From Agarivorans albus (GTDB taxonomy: Bacteria > Pseudomonadota > Gammaproteobacteria > Enterobacterales > Celerinatantimonadaceae), in the NCBI RefSeq assembly GCF_019670105.1, contig NZ_AP023032.1, forward strand, positions 1,854,972 through 1,918,971: DNA of 64,000 nt, written 5' to 3'. This document shows, in pieces, positions 26,478 through 34,646 of this stretch. The notes beneath the pieces are model-generated. The model was given only the letters and a program-made list of their open reading frames with translations, searched no databases and had not been told where the DNA came from. Position 1 is the stretch's first letter. Each line of letters begins with the position of its first letter. The translations under genes and the position numbers were made by a program.

Positions 26478-27032
26478 GTGAATAGCGGGTGCTGGGACAT
26501 CAATATTATCGAACTGATAAAACAAGATCCTGTTAGGGTTGCGGCGATAAACCTAGTGTTTGAGTTGAGCTTGCCTCAATGCTACTTGGCGGCTGGGTTT
26601 GTCCGAAACTTAGTGTGGGATTATCTCCATCAAAAGTCTGTTCCAACGACACTTAACGACGTTGATGTCATCTACTTTGACGCCAATGAGGCCGACTTAG
26701 ATACCCATTTGAGCTATGAAAATGCTCTTCGTCGCAAACTACCTTCGCTCAATTGGCAGGTTCGCAATCAAGCCGTGATGCACCATCGCAACGGGGATTT
26801 ACCCTATCAAAGCGCTATAGATGCAATGCGCTATTGGCCGGAGAAAGAGACCGCAGTAGCTATTCGCAAAACAAGCCTCTCAAGCTATGAGTGTGTTTCT
26901 GCATTTGGTTTCGAATCGTTATTTAATCTAGAACTTACATTTAACTCCAAACGTTCACTTGAAGTTTTTGAACATCGTGTAAACTCAAAAAATTGGTTGG
27001 CACAGTGGCCGCTGTTAAAAATTTCGCCATAA
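26478..27032 (+). CDS. Nucleotidyltransferase family protein (DUF925 type)
   Basis: A 184-residue protein. The motif AAGFVRNLVWDYLH plus TTLNDVDVIYFD is the glycine-x-D-x-D type active site of the DUF925 nucleotidyltransferases, with the two acidic residues in NDVDV as metal ligands. The substrate of this family is not established. The start is GTG 26478, two bases after the stop of the previous gene; no strong ribosome site is seen, suggesting translational coupling. The C-terminus ends WLAQWPLLKISP, typical of the family. Confidence 0.85.
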   Translation: MNSGCWDINIIELIKQDPVRVAAINLVFELSLPQCYLAAGFVRNLVWDYLHQKSVPTTLNDVDVIYFDANEADLDTHLSYENALRRKLPSLNWQVRNQAVMHHRNGDLPYQSAIDAMRYWPEKETAVAIRKTSLSSYECVSAFGFESLFNLELTFNSKRSLEVFEHRVNSKNWLAQWPLLKISP

Positions 27033-27084
27033 GCTCGTGTTAGCTGCCTTTATTCGTGCAGTGGAAATATCAGAAGGGATAAAC

Positions 27085-27429
27085 ATGAAAGTACATTACC
27101 TTGAGATCGTAACTTTAGATGTTGAATCTGTGTGTAAAGCTTACGCGCTGGCTCAAAGCATCAATTTTAGTGAGCCTGATGAAATGCTTGGTGGTGGAAG
27201 AACTAGTACCTTAGCAGACGGCAGTATTATTGGGGTTCGTGCCCCTTTACGTGAAACTGAAACTCCGGTGGTGCGCCCTTATTGGCTGGTTGGTGATATT
27301 GATGACGCCGTTTCTACTGTTAAAGCCCAAGGGGCTGAGATAGCAGTGCCGCCATTAGATATTCCCGGGAAAGGAAAGTTTGCAATTTATATACTTGGCT
27401 CAATTGAACACGGTTTTTGGCAACTATAA
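27085..27429 (+). CDS. VOC-fold (glyoxalase/bleomycin resistance) protein
   Basis: A 114-residue protein of the vicinal-oxygen-chelate fold with the beta-alpha-beta-beta-beta module. VRPYWLVGDIDDAVSTVKAQGAEIAVPPLDIPGKGKFA and the terminal IEHGFWQL are characteristic of small hydroxylase/glyoxalase-like proteins. The enzymatic role is not predictable. ATG 27085 with agaaggg upstream is preferred; an upstream in-frame start at 27037 would add 16 unmatched residues. Confidence 0.82.
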   Translation: MKVHYLEIVTLDVESVCKAYALAQSINFSEPDEMLGGGRTSTLADGSIIGVRAPLRETETPVVRPYWLVGDIDDAVSTVKAQGAEIAVPPLDIPGKGKFAIYILGSIEHGFWQL

Positions 27430-27531
27430 GTAATTGGCTGATTAGCTGTTTTGCACTTAACAAGCTAATTTATATTTTGCCTATTTGATCTTATATTCCT
27501 CTCATAGAATAGACATAAAAGGATGTTAAAA

Positions 27532-28026
27532 ATGGCTAGGCTAATTATAGTTTGCGGCGCAACAGGGGCAGGTAAGACAACCTATTCTCTCTCTATTTGT
27601 GAAGACATTGGCGCTGTTAAATTCTCGATAGATCCTTGGATGCAGACGCTATTTGCTAAGGATATGGTGGAGCTCGATTTCTCGTGGATGATGGAGCGGG
27701 TAGAGCGTTGCTACCAGCAAATATGGGAAGTGAGTGAGCAAATTTTAGCATTAGGTGGAAACGTTGTTCTCGATTTAGGTTTTACTACCAAAGCGCTACG
27801 AGACATTTTTGTAAATCATGCTAAGGCTTTGAAAATAAATGCTGAAGTTCACTACATAGAAGCTGCGTCGGAAACACGAAAGCAGCGAGTCGCTAAACGC
27901 AATATGGAAAAAGACCCTAAAGTATATTCCTTTGAAGTTACCGACATGATGTTTGACTTTATGGAAGGCAAGTTCGAGGTGCCTGATGACATGGAGTTAG
28001 AGCATGGCTGCAAGGTGAGCTTATAA
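27532..28026 (+). CDS. P-loop kinase-like ATP-binding protein (AAA_33)
   Basis: A 164-residue zeta-toxin/AAA_33-like P-loop protein. Walker A is GATGAGKTT, and VVLDLGFTT is the Walker B strand. The lid has Arg residues in ETRKQRVAKRN. Such proteins phosphorylate small molecules or sugars; no antitoxin gene lies next to it, so a toxin role is unlikely. I chose ATG 27532 because aaaagga lies eight bases before it; the upstream ATG 27523 is directly adjacent to that site. Confidence 0.82.
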   Translation: MARLIIVCGATGAGKTTYSLSICEDIGAVKFSIDPWMQTLFAKDMVELDFSWMMERVERCYQQIWEVSEQILALGGNVVLDLGFTTKALRDIFVNHAKALKINAEVHYIEAASETRKQRVAKRNMEKDPKVYSFEVTDMMFDFMEGKFEVPDDMELEHGCKVSL

Positions 28027-28096
28027 CTAGGTATTTTGGTTTTGCCGCGCGGCGAAGCTTCCCCTAAAGCGGCATTAGCTTAATCAGAGGATATTA

Positions 28097-28630
28097 ATGA
28101 AATCTGCAGTATTGGTTATTGATGTTCAGTCGATTTTATTCGACCCAGAACCTCAACCATTTGAGTCTCAAGTGGTTCTTAACAAGATAAATCAAGTTAC
28201 CAGTTTGGCGCGCGCAAAGTCTGTCCCGGTAATCTTTATTCAGCACGAACATGCCAATTCTGTCATTGAGTATGGAACCGAGGGCTGGGCATTGCAGTCT
28301 AGCCTAGTAACTCAAACGGGTGATCATTTTGTTCGCAAAACCACTCCCGATTCGTTTCTAAATACCAACCTTGAAGAGTTATTGAAAGAGCTAGCCGTTG
28401 ATAGCCTAATTATGTGTGGCTATGCCTCTGAGTTTTGTGTGGATACCACTGTTCGCAGAGCGGCTGGTTTAGGCTATCCGGTAGTGTTGGTCTCTGATGC
28501 TCACACAACTCACGATAAAGAGCACGCTAGTGGCGCTCAGATTCGAGCCCACCATAACGCTACCCTAGCTAATATCTCTAGTTTTGGTGTAAAGATAGAA
28601 GCAATAGAGACTGCTAAGCTTTGGCCGTGA
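28097..28630 (+). CDS. Cysteine hydrolase, isochorismatase-like family
   Basis: A 177-residue hydrolase with the catalytic triad of the family: Asp9 (VLVIDVQ), Lys81 (RKTTPDSF) and Cys114 (SEFCVDTTVR), and the cis-peptide region before the Cys. Members hydrolyse amides or enol ethers (nicotinamidase, N-carbamoylsarcosine amidase, isochorismatase), but the substrate cannot be inferred. It has an agagga ribosome site and stands at the right end of the accessory segment, convergent with the glycosyltransferase at 28695. Confidence 0.88.
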   Translation: MKSAVLVIDVQSILFDPEPQPFESQVVLNKINQVTSLARAKSVPVIFIQHEHANSVIEYGTEGWALQSSLVTQTGDHFVRKTTPDSFLNTNLEELLKELAVDSLIMCGYASEFCVDTTVRRAAGLGYPVVLVSDAHTTHDKEHASGAQIRAHHNATLANISSFGVKIEAIETAKLWP

Positions 28631-28694
28631 CCGCAAGGTTTACGCTTTAAAACAGTTTTTATTTTAAATGCCTTAATAACAATAAAACCCTAGG

Positions 28695-29639
28695 CTATCT
28701 CAGCATTAACAAATTACGGGTGTCCGCTAAGGTTTCTATAATGCGTCGGCGATTTGGGGAATAGTAAAGAGCTTGAACTCTTGAGAATATTGCTGATAGC
28801 CGCAGGCTTTGTTCATTGTATAACTCCGCTTCTGCGGTGGCGATGCGAGCTTTGGCTTGAGCTAAAGCTTTTGGTGATTGCTGTTTTACTGCTTGCGCAT
28901 AGCGCTGATAGATAATGTGCATGGCTTTAATGCGTAGCTGACTTTTACTGCTTTCAGAACCATCGCGCATTAGGTATTCGCAATCAACATGGTTGCTAAT
29001 GCCAACAGGGCCTAGTAATGCCAACTTTAGCCACAAGTCCCAATCTTCTGCCGAGGGCAGTTGCTCATCAAAAGCGAAGCATTTTAGTAAGGCTGTGCGT
29101 GATGCCATTACCGTAGAGGTGCCAACCACGTTTTCTGCAAACAAACTTGCTGCGGCATCGGGTTTAAGTTGGTAGCCCTTTTGTTGTTGGCTTAGGGCTT
29201 GGTAGTTTGGCCAAAACTCGAAGCAAGTGCCTCGGTCTTCGCCATTTTCTCCCACATGACGGTAATCGGTAAAACTAAAGCTTAACTCAGGCTTTGCTTG
29301 ATGAAATTCGATTTGGCGTTGTAGTTTGCCTGCTAACCAAATGTCATCGGCATCTAAAAAAGCAATAAGTGGCGCTTTTGCTTGTTGAATGGCGATATTA
29401 CGAGCCACTGCCGGGCCTTTGCCGCTGAGTTTAATGCTGCGTAGATGCGGTGTTTTTTGTTGTTGGTTTTGCAGCCATTGCCAGGTGCCATCGCTAGAGT
29501 TGTCGTCTACTACAATAACTTCCAGCTTATCTACGTTTTGTTGTTCAACGCTTGCTAAGGCTTGTTTTAAGTAGCTCAAACAATTGTAAGTAGGGATCAC
29601 TACACTGCATATGGGTTGGCTATTCACTAAGTTAGGCAT
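28695..29639 (-). CDS. GT2-family glycosyltransferase
   Basis: A 314-residue inverting glycosyltransferase of the GT-A fold. It begins SVVIPTYNCLSYL, has DDNSSDGTW and the metal-binding DADD motif (LIAFLDADDIWLAG), and SAEDWDLWLKLA as acceptor-side motif. ATG 29639 has aggag seven bases before it. An upstream ATG at 29666 lies within the forward -24 element and lacks a ribosome site. It is transcribed leftward from a sigma54 promoter at 29691-29706, opposite to the ligase gene, so it belongs to the polysaccharide regulon although it points away from the block. Confidence 0.9.
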   Translation of the reverse strand: MPNLVNSQPICSVVIPTYNCLSYLKQALASVEQQNVDKLEVIVVDDNSSDGTWQWLQNQQQKTPHLRSIKLSGKGPAVARNIAIQQAKAPLIAFLDADDIWLAGKLQRQIEFHQAKPELSFSFTDYRHVGENGEDRGTCFEFWPNYQALSQQQKGYQLKPDAAASLFAENVVGTSTVMASRTALLKCFAFDEQLPSAEDWDLWLKLALLGPVGISNHVDCEYLMRDGSESSKSQLRIKAMHIIYQRYAQAVKQQSPKALAQAKARIATAEAELYNEQSLRLSAIFSRVQALYYSPNRRRIIETLADTRNLLMLR

Positions 29640-29660
29640 ATCAATCTCCTGGATAGTAGC

Positions 29661-29676
29661 TGGCATTCAGCTTGCT
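29661..29676 (+). promoter_or_regulatory. Sigma54 promoter, rightward, for the O-antigen ligase-like gene
   Basis: TGGCAT-TCAGC-TTGC followed by T: consensus -12, and GG-to-GC spacing of exactly 12. The predicted start is about 29687, 33 bases before the ATG at 29720. No TTGCA-N3-TGCAA dyad was found within 150 bp upstream. Confidence 0.8.
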
Positions 29677-29690
29677 TATACAGCTACATA

Positions 29691-29706
29691 AGCAATCTGA
29701 ATGCCA
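29691..29706 (-). promoter_or_regulatory. Sigma54 promoter, leftward, for the divergent GT2 gene
   Basis: On the minus strand TGGCAT-TCAGA-TTGC followed by T, same spacing and quality as its partner. Predicted start is about 29680, giving a leader of about 40 bases to ATG 29639. A partial dyad (CGCA-AAA-TGCAA, 30032-30043) lies about 330 bp upstream of it, too far to be convincing. Confidence 0.78.
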
Positions 29707-29719
29707 GAGAGTAATGTAA

Positions 29720-31114
29720 ATGAAAGCAGCCTTAAAAAATCAAGATCATAGCGGAATGCGACTCAAGCCTTTAGCTTGGTCATTATTGGTTGTGGCGCTG
29801 GTGGCTCTAATTTGGCTAAGGATATCTAACCCATTGATTCCTATAGTCTTAGGCGTTCTTCCTCTGCTTATTGTAATGGTAATGAAACAACCTTTCTGGG
29901 TAGTGCTTGGCTTTGTTTGTTTCTCATTTTTTCGTTTACACGAAGCTTTTCCTGCCTTGTATGTTTTACGTATTCCGCAATTATTGGCCCTTGCATCTTT
30001 AGCTTGTTTAGCTTGGCATTTATTCATTTCTCGCAAAATGCAAATCTACTGGAGTAAAGAATTAAGCTGCTTAATGTTGTTTGTGGCCTTGTGTGCGCTG
30101 GGGGTGATATTTGCCAGTAGCAGACCGACAGCAATGGCATATTTTAATGGGGTATTTAGCAAGATAGCCTTGATGACAGTAGCGATTGCTTGGTTAATGC
30201 GTCGCCCCAAAGATTTTGAGAGAGCAGCCGTTGCCTTTTTTGTTTGTGGCTTAATGATTGCGACAGTTGCCTTACAAAATGCCGCCGCCGGTATAGAAAT
30301 GGTAGAGGGCACCCGAGTAACCATTGGCCGCTCGATGGGCTCGGTATTAGGAGACCCAAACGACCTCGCTTTAACCTTGCAGTTTCCCTTAGGCTTTGCA
30401 TTGGCCTATAGCTTAAAGCGGGGTTTTTCGTTCACTCGCTTGCTAGCCATTGTATGTGCTGGAGCGATTATCTTAGCCATTTTGGCCACTCAAAGCCGAG
30501 GTGGATTGTTAGGCATTGCCACCATTTGTGCAGTGCTAGCATGGCGAAGAGTGGAAAATAAGGCGCTGCTAATTAGCGCCGGCGCCTTGGCATTACCGAT
30601 ATTGTTTATTCTGGCAGGCGTGTCGGAGCGTAGCTCGGGGGGGGCGGCCGAGTCGGGAATTGATGAGTCTTCGATGGGCCGAATTTATGCGTGGCAGGCT
30701 GCCTTTAAGATGGCTTTATATAACCCCATTACCGGGGTTGGTATTGATAACTTTTACGCTAACTACTATTTCTTCTCATCTCACTGGGACGGTAAGAATC
30801 ATGCCGTTCATAGCACCTGGTTTGGGGTGCTGGCAGAAACAGGCTTTGTGGGGTTTATCGTATTTTGCGTACTGCTATTTAAAGTTTGTCGGCTCGCCCA
30901 TCAAAATCTAAAGACCCTTGCACAACATGCCTCGAGTAAACATACTGGCTTGTTCTCCTGCGCTGAAGGGGTGTTTGCGGGTATGTTAGGCACCATTGTT
31001 TCGGGCACCTTCCTTACTCAAGGCTTTACTTGGCCTATCTATATTTTTACTGCCTTAGTGGTAGCGATTGCTCAGCTACTTCGTCAACCCATTGCAGAAT
31101 GCAAAAGCCGCTAA
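29720..31114 (+). CDS. O-antigen ligase/polymerase-like membrane protein (Wzy/WaaL, SypK/L-like)
   Basis: A 464-residue inner-membrane protein with about 11 TM segments. The Wzy_C signature region contains GSVLGDPNDLALTLQFPLG, ATQSRGGLLGI and the large periplasmic loop with SMGRIYAWQAAFKMALYNPITGVGIDNF and NHAVHSTWFGVLAETG, where the catalytic His and Arg of the family reside. It would polymerise or transfer lipid-linked repeat units in the periplasm. Its 3' end (31092-31104) contains the activator-like dyad for the next operon. V. fischeri SypK and SypL belong to the same superfamily. Confidence 0.9.
   Translation: MKAALKNQDHSGMRLKPLAWSLLVVALVALIWLRISNPLIPIVLGVLPLLIVMVMKQPFWVVLGFVCFSFFRLHEAFPALYVLRIPQLLALASLACLAWHLFISRKMQIYWSKELSCLMLFVALCALGVIFASSRPTAMAYFNGVFSKIALMTVAIAWLMRRPKDFERAAVAFFVCGLMIATVALQNAAAGIEMVEGTRVTIGRSMGSVLGDPNDLALTLQFPLGFALAYSLKRGFSFTRLLAIVCAGAIILAILATQSRGGLLGIATICAVLAWRRVENKALLISAGALALPILFILAGVSERSSGGAAESGIDESSMGRIYAWQAAFKMALYNPITGVGIDNFYANYYFFSSHWDGKNHAVHSTWFGVLAETGFVGFIVFCVLLFKVCRLAHQNLKTLAQHASSKHTGLFSCAEGVFAGMLGTIVSGTFLTQGFTWPIYIFTALVVAIAQLLRQPIAECKSR
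31092..31104. promoter_or_regulatory. Candidate activator site inside the end of the ligase-like gene
   Basis: TTGCA-GAA-TGCAA is a perfect dyad. Its centre is 81 bp before the -24 element at 31179. It lies in the last codons of the upstream gene, so coding constraint was compatible with keeping it. Confidence 0.6.
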
Positions 31115-31178
31115 AAAAGCGTTCCTTATTACAACTTCCTCGCTCTTATCTTATTGAATTTAAATAACTAATAATGGA

Positions 31179-31194
31179 TGGCCTAGCTTTTGCT
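31179..31194 (+). promoter_or_regulatory. Sigma54 promoter for the glycosyltransferase/flippase operon
   Basis: TGGCCT-AGCTT-TTGC followed by T, correct spacing and consensus -12. TTATTGAAT lies 19 bp upstream, as at 34694. Predicted start is about 31205, 60 bases before ATG 31264. Confidence 0.75.
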
Positions 31195-31263
31195 CTAGTG
31201 TTTCTATGACCTGAATTCGAACTCGAAATAACGGGTCGAAGAATAGCAAAAGAGGGCATCGCC

Positions 31264-32268
31264 ATGTTTAACGTATCTATTATTGTTCCTGTCTATAAAT
31301 CTGAGCAGTACCTAGCAAGTTGTTTGAGCTCACTGGCCAAGCAAACGCTCGAACATGTTGAGGTAATAGTGGTTATTGATGCCTCTCCAGACAACTGCGC
31401 AGCGATTGCTGGTGAGTTTTGTATTCAATATCCAGAACGCTTTCGCAAAATTGTATTGGAAAAAAATGTGGGTGTGTCGATGGCTCGCAACATTGCCATG
31501 CAGTCGGCGCAGGGTGAATACATTGGTTTTGTAGACAGTGATGATTATGCAGAGCCAAATATGTTTGAACTGATGTTTTGCAAAGCGCTCACAACCAATG
31601 CCGACGTGGTGAGTTGCCAAATGCGCTCTTTTGAAACGCATGCCTCAAGTGTGGAATACCACAACATTCCTACTAAAGAGTATTACGACGATACCTTTGT
31701 GACTAACAAGCTATTTCGTCGTGTTTATCTACTTTCCAAGCAAATAAATTTTTATAGCAATGTGATTTTTGAAGATGAACCTTTTGCGTATACCGCACGC
31801 TTTGCCACCGAGAATGTAGCTGAGGTTAATCAAGTGCTTTACAACTACCGAATGAGCCCAGAAGGCTTGTGCCGTGGAGATAACCACGGTCGATTCAACC
31901 TCTATGATAAGCAGTTGATGCTGGCAAGGTTTTTAGCCGATATGGAGCGCAGGGGCGCTATTGAAGATCATGCGGTGGAGCTGCTGCAGTGTTTAGCTAA
32001 TCACGCTTTAAGCGCACTTTATTATCATATTTCGGCTGTTGATTTGTTGGGCTTCTTTAGTTTTATCGACCATCTAGTGGGTAAGTACCGTTTGCTTGAG
32101 CGCTGCGCAGTTGTTCCCCAAGAATACAAAGTAAGCCGTTATTTAAAATTTAGAGGCTCGGCCACACAAATTGTATTGCTGAGTTATTGGGTAAAGGCGC
32201 GCCAGTACAAACAACAGCTTTCTGCAGGGCTGTTATCGCCCAGTTTGAGTAGTGAAGGAGCTAAATAA
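31264..32268 (+). CDS. GT2-family glycosyltransferase
   Basis: A 334-residue GT-A fold enzyme. It begins VSIIVPVYKSEQYLASCL, has VVIDASPDNC and the DxD motif YIGFVDSDDYAEPNMFE. The C-terminal part (VTNKLFRR, YSNVIFEDEPF) resembles capsular glycosyltransferases that act on lipid-linked acceptors at the inner face of the membrane. It is the first gene of an operon with the next GT2 and the flippase; its TAA overlaps the next ATG by one base. It is about 45 percent similar by eye to the next gene, and both share the IVVIDASPD, GFxDSDDY and NKLFRR motifs, suggesting an old duplication. Confidence 0.92.
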   Translation: MFNVSIIVPVYKSEQYLASCLSSLAKQTLEHVEVIVVIDASPDNCAAIAGEFCIQYPERFRKIVLEKNVGVSMARNIAMQSAQGEYIGFVDSDDYAEPNMFELMFCKALTTNADVVSCQMRSFETHASSVEYHNIPTKEYYDDTFVTNKLFRRVYLLSKQINFYSNVIFEDEPFAYTARFATENVAEVNQVLYNYRMSPEGLCRGDNHGRFNLYDKQLMLARFLADMERRGAIEDHAVELLQCLANHALSALYYHISAVDLLGFFSFIDHLVGKYRLLERCAVVPQEYKVSRYLKFRGSATQIVLLSYWVKARQYKQQLSAGLLSPSLSSEGAK

Positions 32269-33233
32269 TGGAAAGTGTATTTGCTTCTCAGGTCAGTGTA
32301 TCGGTGGTAGTTCCGGTGTTTAATACCGAGCAATACTTGTGGGAATGTTTAACTAGCCTAGAAAACCAGCAACTAAGCTCACTGGAAGTTATTGTGGTGA
32401 TTGATGCTTCACCGGATAAGTCTTATCAACTAGCGACGCGTTTTGCTCAGCAATCCCATTTAGCAATTCGCATTGTTAACCTAGATAAAAATGTAGGTTT
32501 AGCACAAGCACGAAACATTGGAATGAGCCACGCTAAGGGCCAGTACCTTGGATTTCTAGACAGTGATGATTACGTAGATGAAAACATGTATCAGCATTTG
32601 TTTAATGAGGCCAGCCAGCAGCAAGCGGATTGGGTAAGTTGTGGTTTTAGTAAGTTTTCTGCCCACGGGGTAGAGTGCTACGCCCATCAAAATATCAGCG
32701 AGAATACCTCGGTATGTAACAAGCTATTTCGTCGAGAGTTTATTTTCGAGCATCAAATAGTATTTCCGCAAGGAGAGTTATTTGAAGATGAAATTTTCTC
32801 TTACATGGCCGAATTGTTCGCAGATACCGTGGTGCATATTGAGCAAGCTTACTACTTTTATCGGCATAATCCGCAGGGCATTTGTCGACGCGCTGGTGCT
32901 GACAAACATCGTTTGTATGCGCGTATGTCATCTATTGGCGATTTTATGCAGCGCATGGAGCAAAGCAAGTTGTTGCCTAAAGCTGCGCCGCTGTGTTTGG
33001 AAATGCTTTGTCGGCATGCTTATTTGCAGTTAAGAACTCAAGTGAGCTGGTTCGACTTACTCTGTTACTGGCGCTTTACCCAGCACCTCATCGAAAAATA
33101 TCAGCTAAACAACAGTGACTCGCAAACCCAAGATAATTATTTTGTAAGCAGCTTTAGTAAATGGCAAAGCCGAGAGTGGGCCCTTTGGTTGATTCGCATT
33201 CGAGCGGGGAGAGCCAATTATGCTGTGGAATAA
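32268..33233 (+). CDS. GT2-family glycosyltransferase, paralogue of the preceding gene
   Basis: A 321-residue enzyme with SVVVPVFNTEQYLWECL, VVIDASPDKS, DSDDYVDENMY and CNKLFRREF. These line up one for one with the neighbouring 31264 gene, so the pair probably arose by tandem duplication and now adds two different linkages or sugars. ATG 32268 overlaps the previous stop (TAATG) and has an aggag site. The end overlaps the start of the flippase gene by 14 bases. Confidence 0.92.
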   Translation: MESVFASQVSVSVVVPVFNTEQYLWECLTSLENQQLSSLEVIVVIDASPDKSYQLATRFAQQSHLAIRIVNLDKNVGLAQARNIGMSHAKGQYLGFLDSDDYVDENMYQHLFNEASQQQADWVSCGFSKFSAHGVECYAHQNISENTSVCNKLFRREFIFEHQIVFPQGELFEDEIFSYMAELFADTVVHIEQAYYFYRHNPQGICRRAGADKHRLYARMSSIGDFMQRMEQSKLLPKAAPLCLEMLCRHAYLQLRTQVSWFDLLCYWRFTQHLIEKYQLNNSDSQTQDNYFVSSFSKWQSREWALWLIRIRAGRANYAVE

Positions 33234-34641
33234 ACTTAAGCAAGCTCGCCAGTCCTTACAGGAAATGGGTATATACGGCGTACTCATGATTCTGCAAAAA
33301 GGCATTGGCTTAATGATGCTGCCAGTCACCACGCGCTATTTGAGTTTGCAAGAATACGGCGTGTTAGAAAGTCTGGTAGTGATTTTTTCTCTGTGTTCGC
33401 TGCTAGAAATAAGTGCAGGTGCTTTGCCACGTTTTTACCCAGAGTGTAAAGATGCCGCGGCGAAAGCGAACCTTATTTCGTCGTCTGTTTTATTGAGTTT
33501 GAGTTACGGCCTGGTGTTAGCCGTATTGGCAGGAACAGCACTAGCCCTAGCACCGCTAGAGGTGTTCTCTCAGTTAAGTCTTATTCAGTTAGCTGGCGTT
33601 TCTGCGGTTATTGCTTTATCCATTTCTTTGCAGCCTATTATGATGTGGCTGCGCATTGAGCGTCGTGCTGACAGTTATTTCTATTTAGTTGTGGCGCAAG
33701 CGAGTTGCCAAGTAGTGATGACTTTGTTTGGTTTGCAGCAAGGCTGGGGAATGGATGCGGTGATTGTTGCTAGCGTTTGTGCCAATGCTTTAGGTTTAAG
33801 TATTGGTTTGTGGTTTTGCCGTAAACAGTTGAAGTTGAAGTTAGATCTTGCCCTTGCCAAGTTAACTTTAAGTTATCAACGCTGCTTAATTGGCGCTTCG
33901 CTCGCACTATTCATCATGCATGGTTTAGATCGGCTGCTACTAGCAGAGTGGTTAGGTGCAGAAACGTTAGCCCAGTACGCCATTATGATTAAAGTGGTAG
34001 AGGCTACCGCCATGGCATTTGGTGTATTAGAAAGCTGGTGGTTACCACGCCGGTTTACGGTGTTACAACAAAGCAACGGCGTAAATGAAGTGAGTGTGAT
34101 TCATCAGCGTTTGCTGCTCGCGGTGATGTTATTGATTTTGTCTGCTGCGTTATTTGCTCCCATAGTGCTTAAGTGGGTGCTGCCAATAGAATACTTAGGT
34201 GGCATTGAATGGTTGCCTTTAATGCTATTGGCGCTGGGCTTTAAGTTAGCCACTGCAGTAACCGATATTGGTTGCTACCTACCAAATAGCCCTGTTTGGC
34301 TGCCGCGGATTAATGCTTTGTCGGCGTTGATGGCGATAGGTTTGTATTACCTACTTATCCCTAAGTGGGGTGTTTGGGGGCTGATTGTGGCTACCAACAG
34401 TGTATTTGCTTTGCGCTTTATATTGTTCACCGCACTGAGCTTACGCTTACAGGCCTTGCCTTATAAAGTAGCTGTGCTGCTCAGCGCTTTACTCCCTCCT
34501 TTAGGTTTGCTTCTAATCGTTCCGTTTATGGCGGCTTCTATCTGGACCTCTTTATTACCGGCCATTGGCTTAAGCTGGTTGTTGGTATGGGCAATGCCAT
34601 TGGTAAAGCCCAAAATGCATTTTAAGAAGGCTTATGCTTGA
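33220..34641 (+). CDS. Wzx-type polysaccharide flippase
   Basis: A 473-residue inner-membrane protein with about 12-14 TM segments of the MOP/oligosaccharidyl-lipid flippase superfamily. It begins with the usual basic amphipathic start and GVLMILQKGIGLMMLPVTTRYLSLQEYGVLE, the Wzx hallmark with the conserved motif around residues 30-50. It would flip the lipid-linked repeat unit from cytoplasm to periplasm for the 29720 ligase/polymerase. The start overlaps the preceding gene, with ggagag upstream. The operon ends at the hairpin 34647-34679. Confidence 0.9.
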   Translation: MLWNKLKQARQSLQEMGIYGVLMILQKGIGLMMLPVTTRYLSLQEYGVLESLVVIFSLCSLLEISAGALPRFYPECKDAAAKANLISSSVLLSLSYGLVLAVLAGTALALAPLEVFSQLSLIQLAGVSAVIALSISLQPIMMWLRIERRADSYFYLVVAQASCQVVMTLFGLQQGWGMDAVIVASVCANALGLSIGLWFCRKQLKLKLDLALAKLTLSYQRCLIGASLALFIMHGLDRLLLAEWLGAETLAQYAIMIKVVEATAMAFGVLESWWLPRRFTVLQQSNGVNEVSVIHQRLLLAVMLLILSAALFAPIVLKWVLPIEYLGGIEWLPLMLLALGFKLATAVTDIGCYLPNSPVWLPRINALSALMAIGLYYLLIPKWGVWGLIVATNSVFALRFILFTALSLRLQALPYKVAVLLSALLPPLGLLLIVPFMAASIWTSLLPAIGLSWLLVWAMPLVKPKMHFKKAYA

Positions 34642-34646
34642 GCCCC

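Larger units (their letters stand above)
29660..29707. repeat. 20-bp inverted repeat holding two face-to-face sigma54 promoters
   Basis: The arm CTGGCATTCAGCTTGCTTAT (29660-29679) is repeated inversely at 29688-29707 with one mismatch and an 8-bp spacer. Each arm contains a full -24/-12 element pointing into the spacer, where both start sites are predicted. Confidence 0.85.

Noticed and set aside
26478-28026. Toxin-antitoxin or defence system among the nucleotidyltransferase and P-loop kinase genes
   Set aside because: No antitoxin-like partner, the genes are separate units with their own ribosome sites, and domains are of broad metabolic families.
25940-28096. Integron cassette array suggested by GTTAGGT at about 25959 and by the series of unrelated small genes
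   Set aside because: No attC-like paired sites between genes; two of the genes are only two bases apart and others lack matching boundary repeats.
29636-29666. GT2 gene starting at ATG 29666
   Set aside because: That ATG lies within the forward promoter's -24 element and has no ribosome site, while ATG 29639 has a good aggag.
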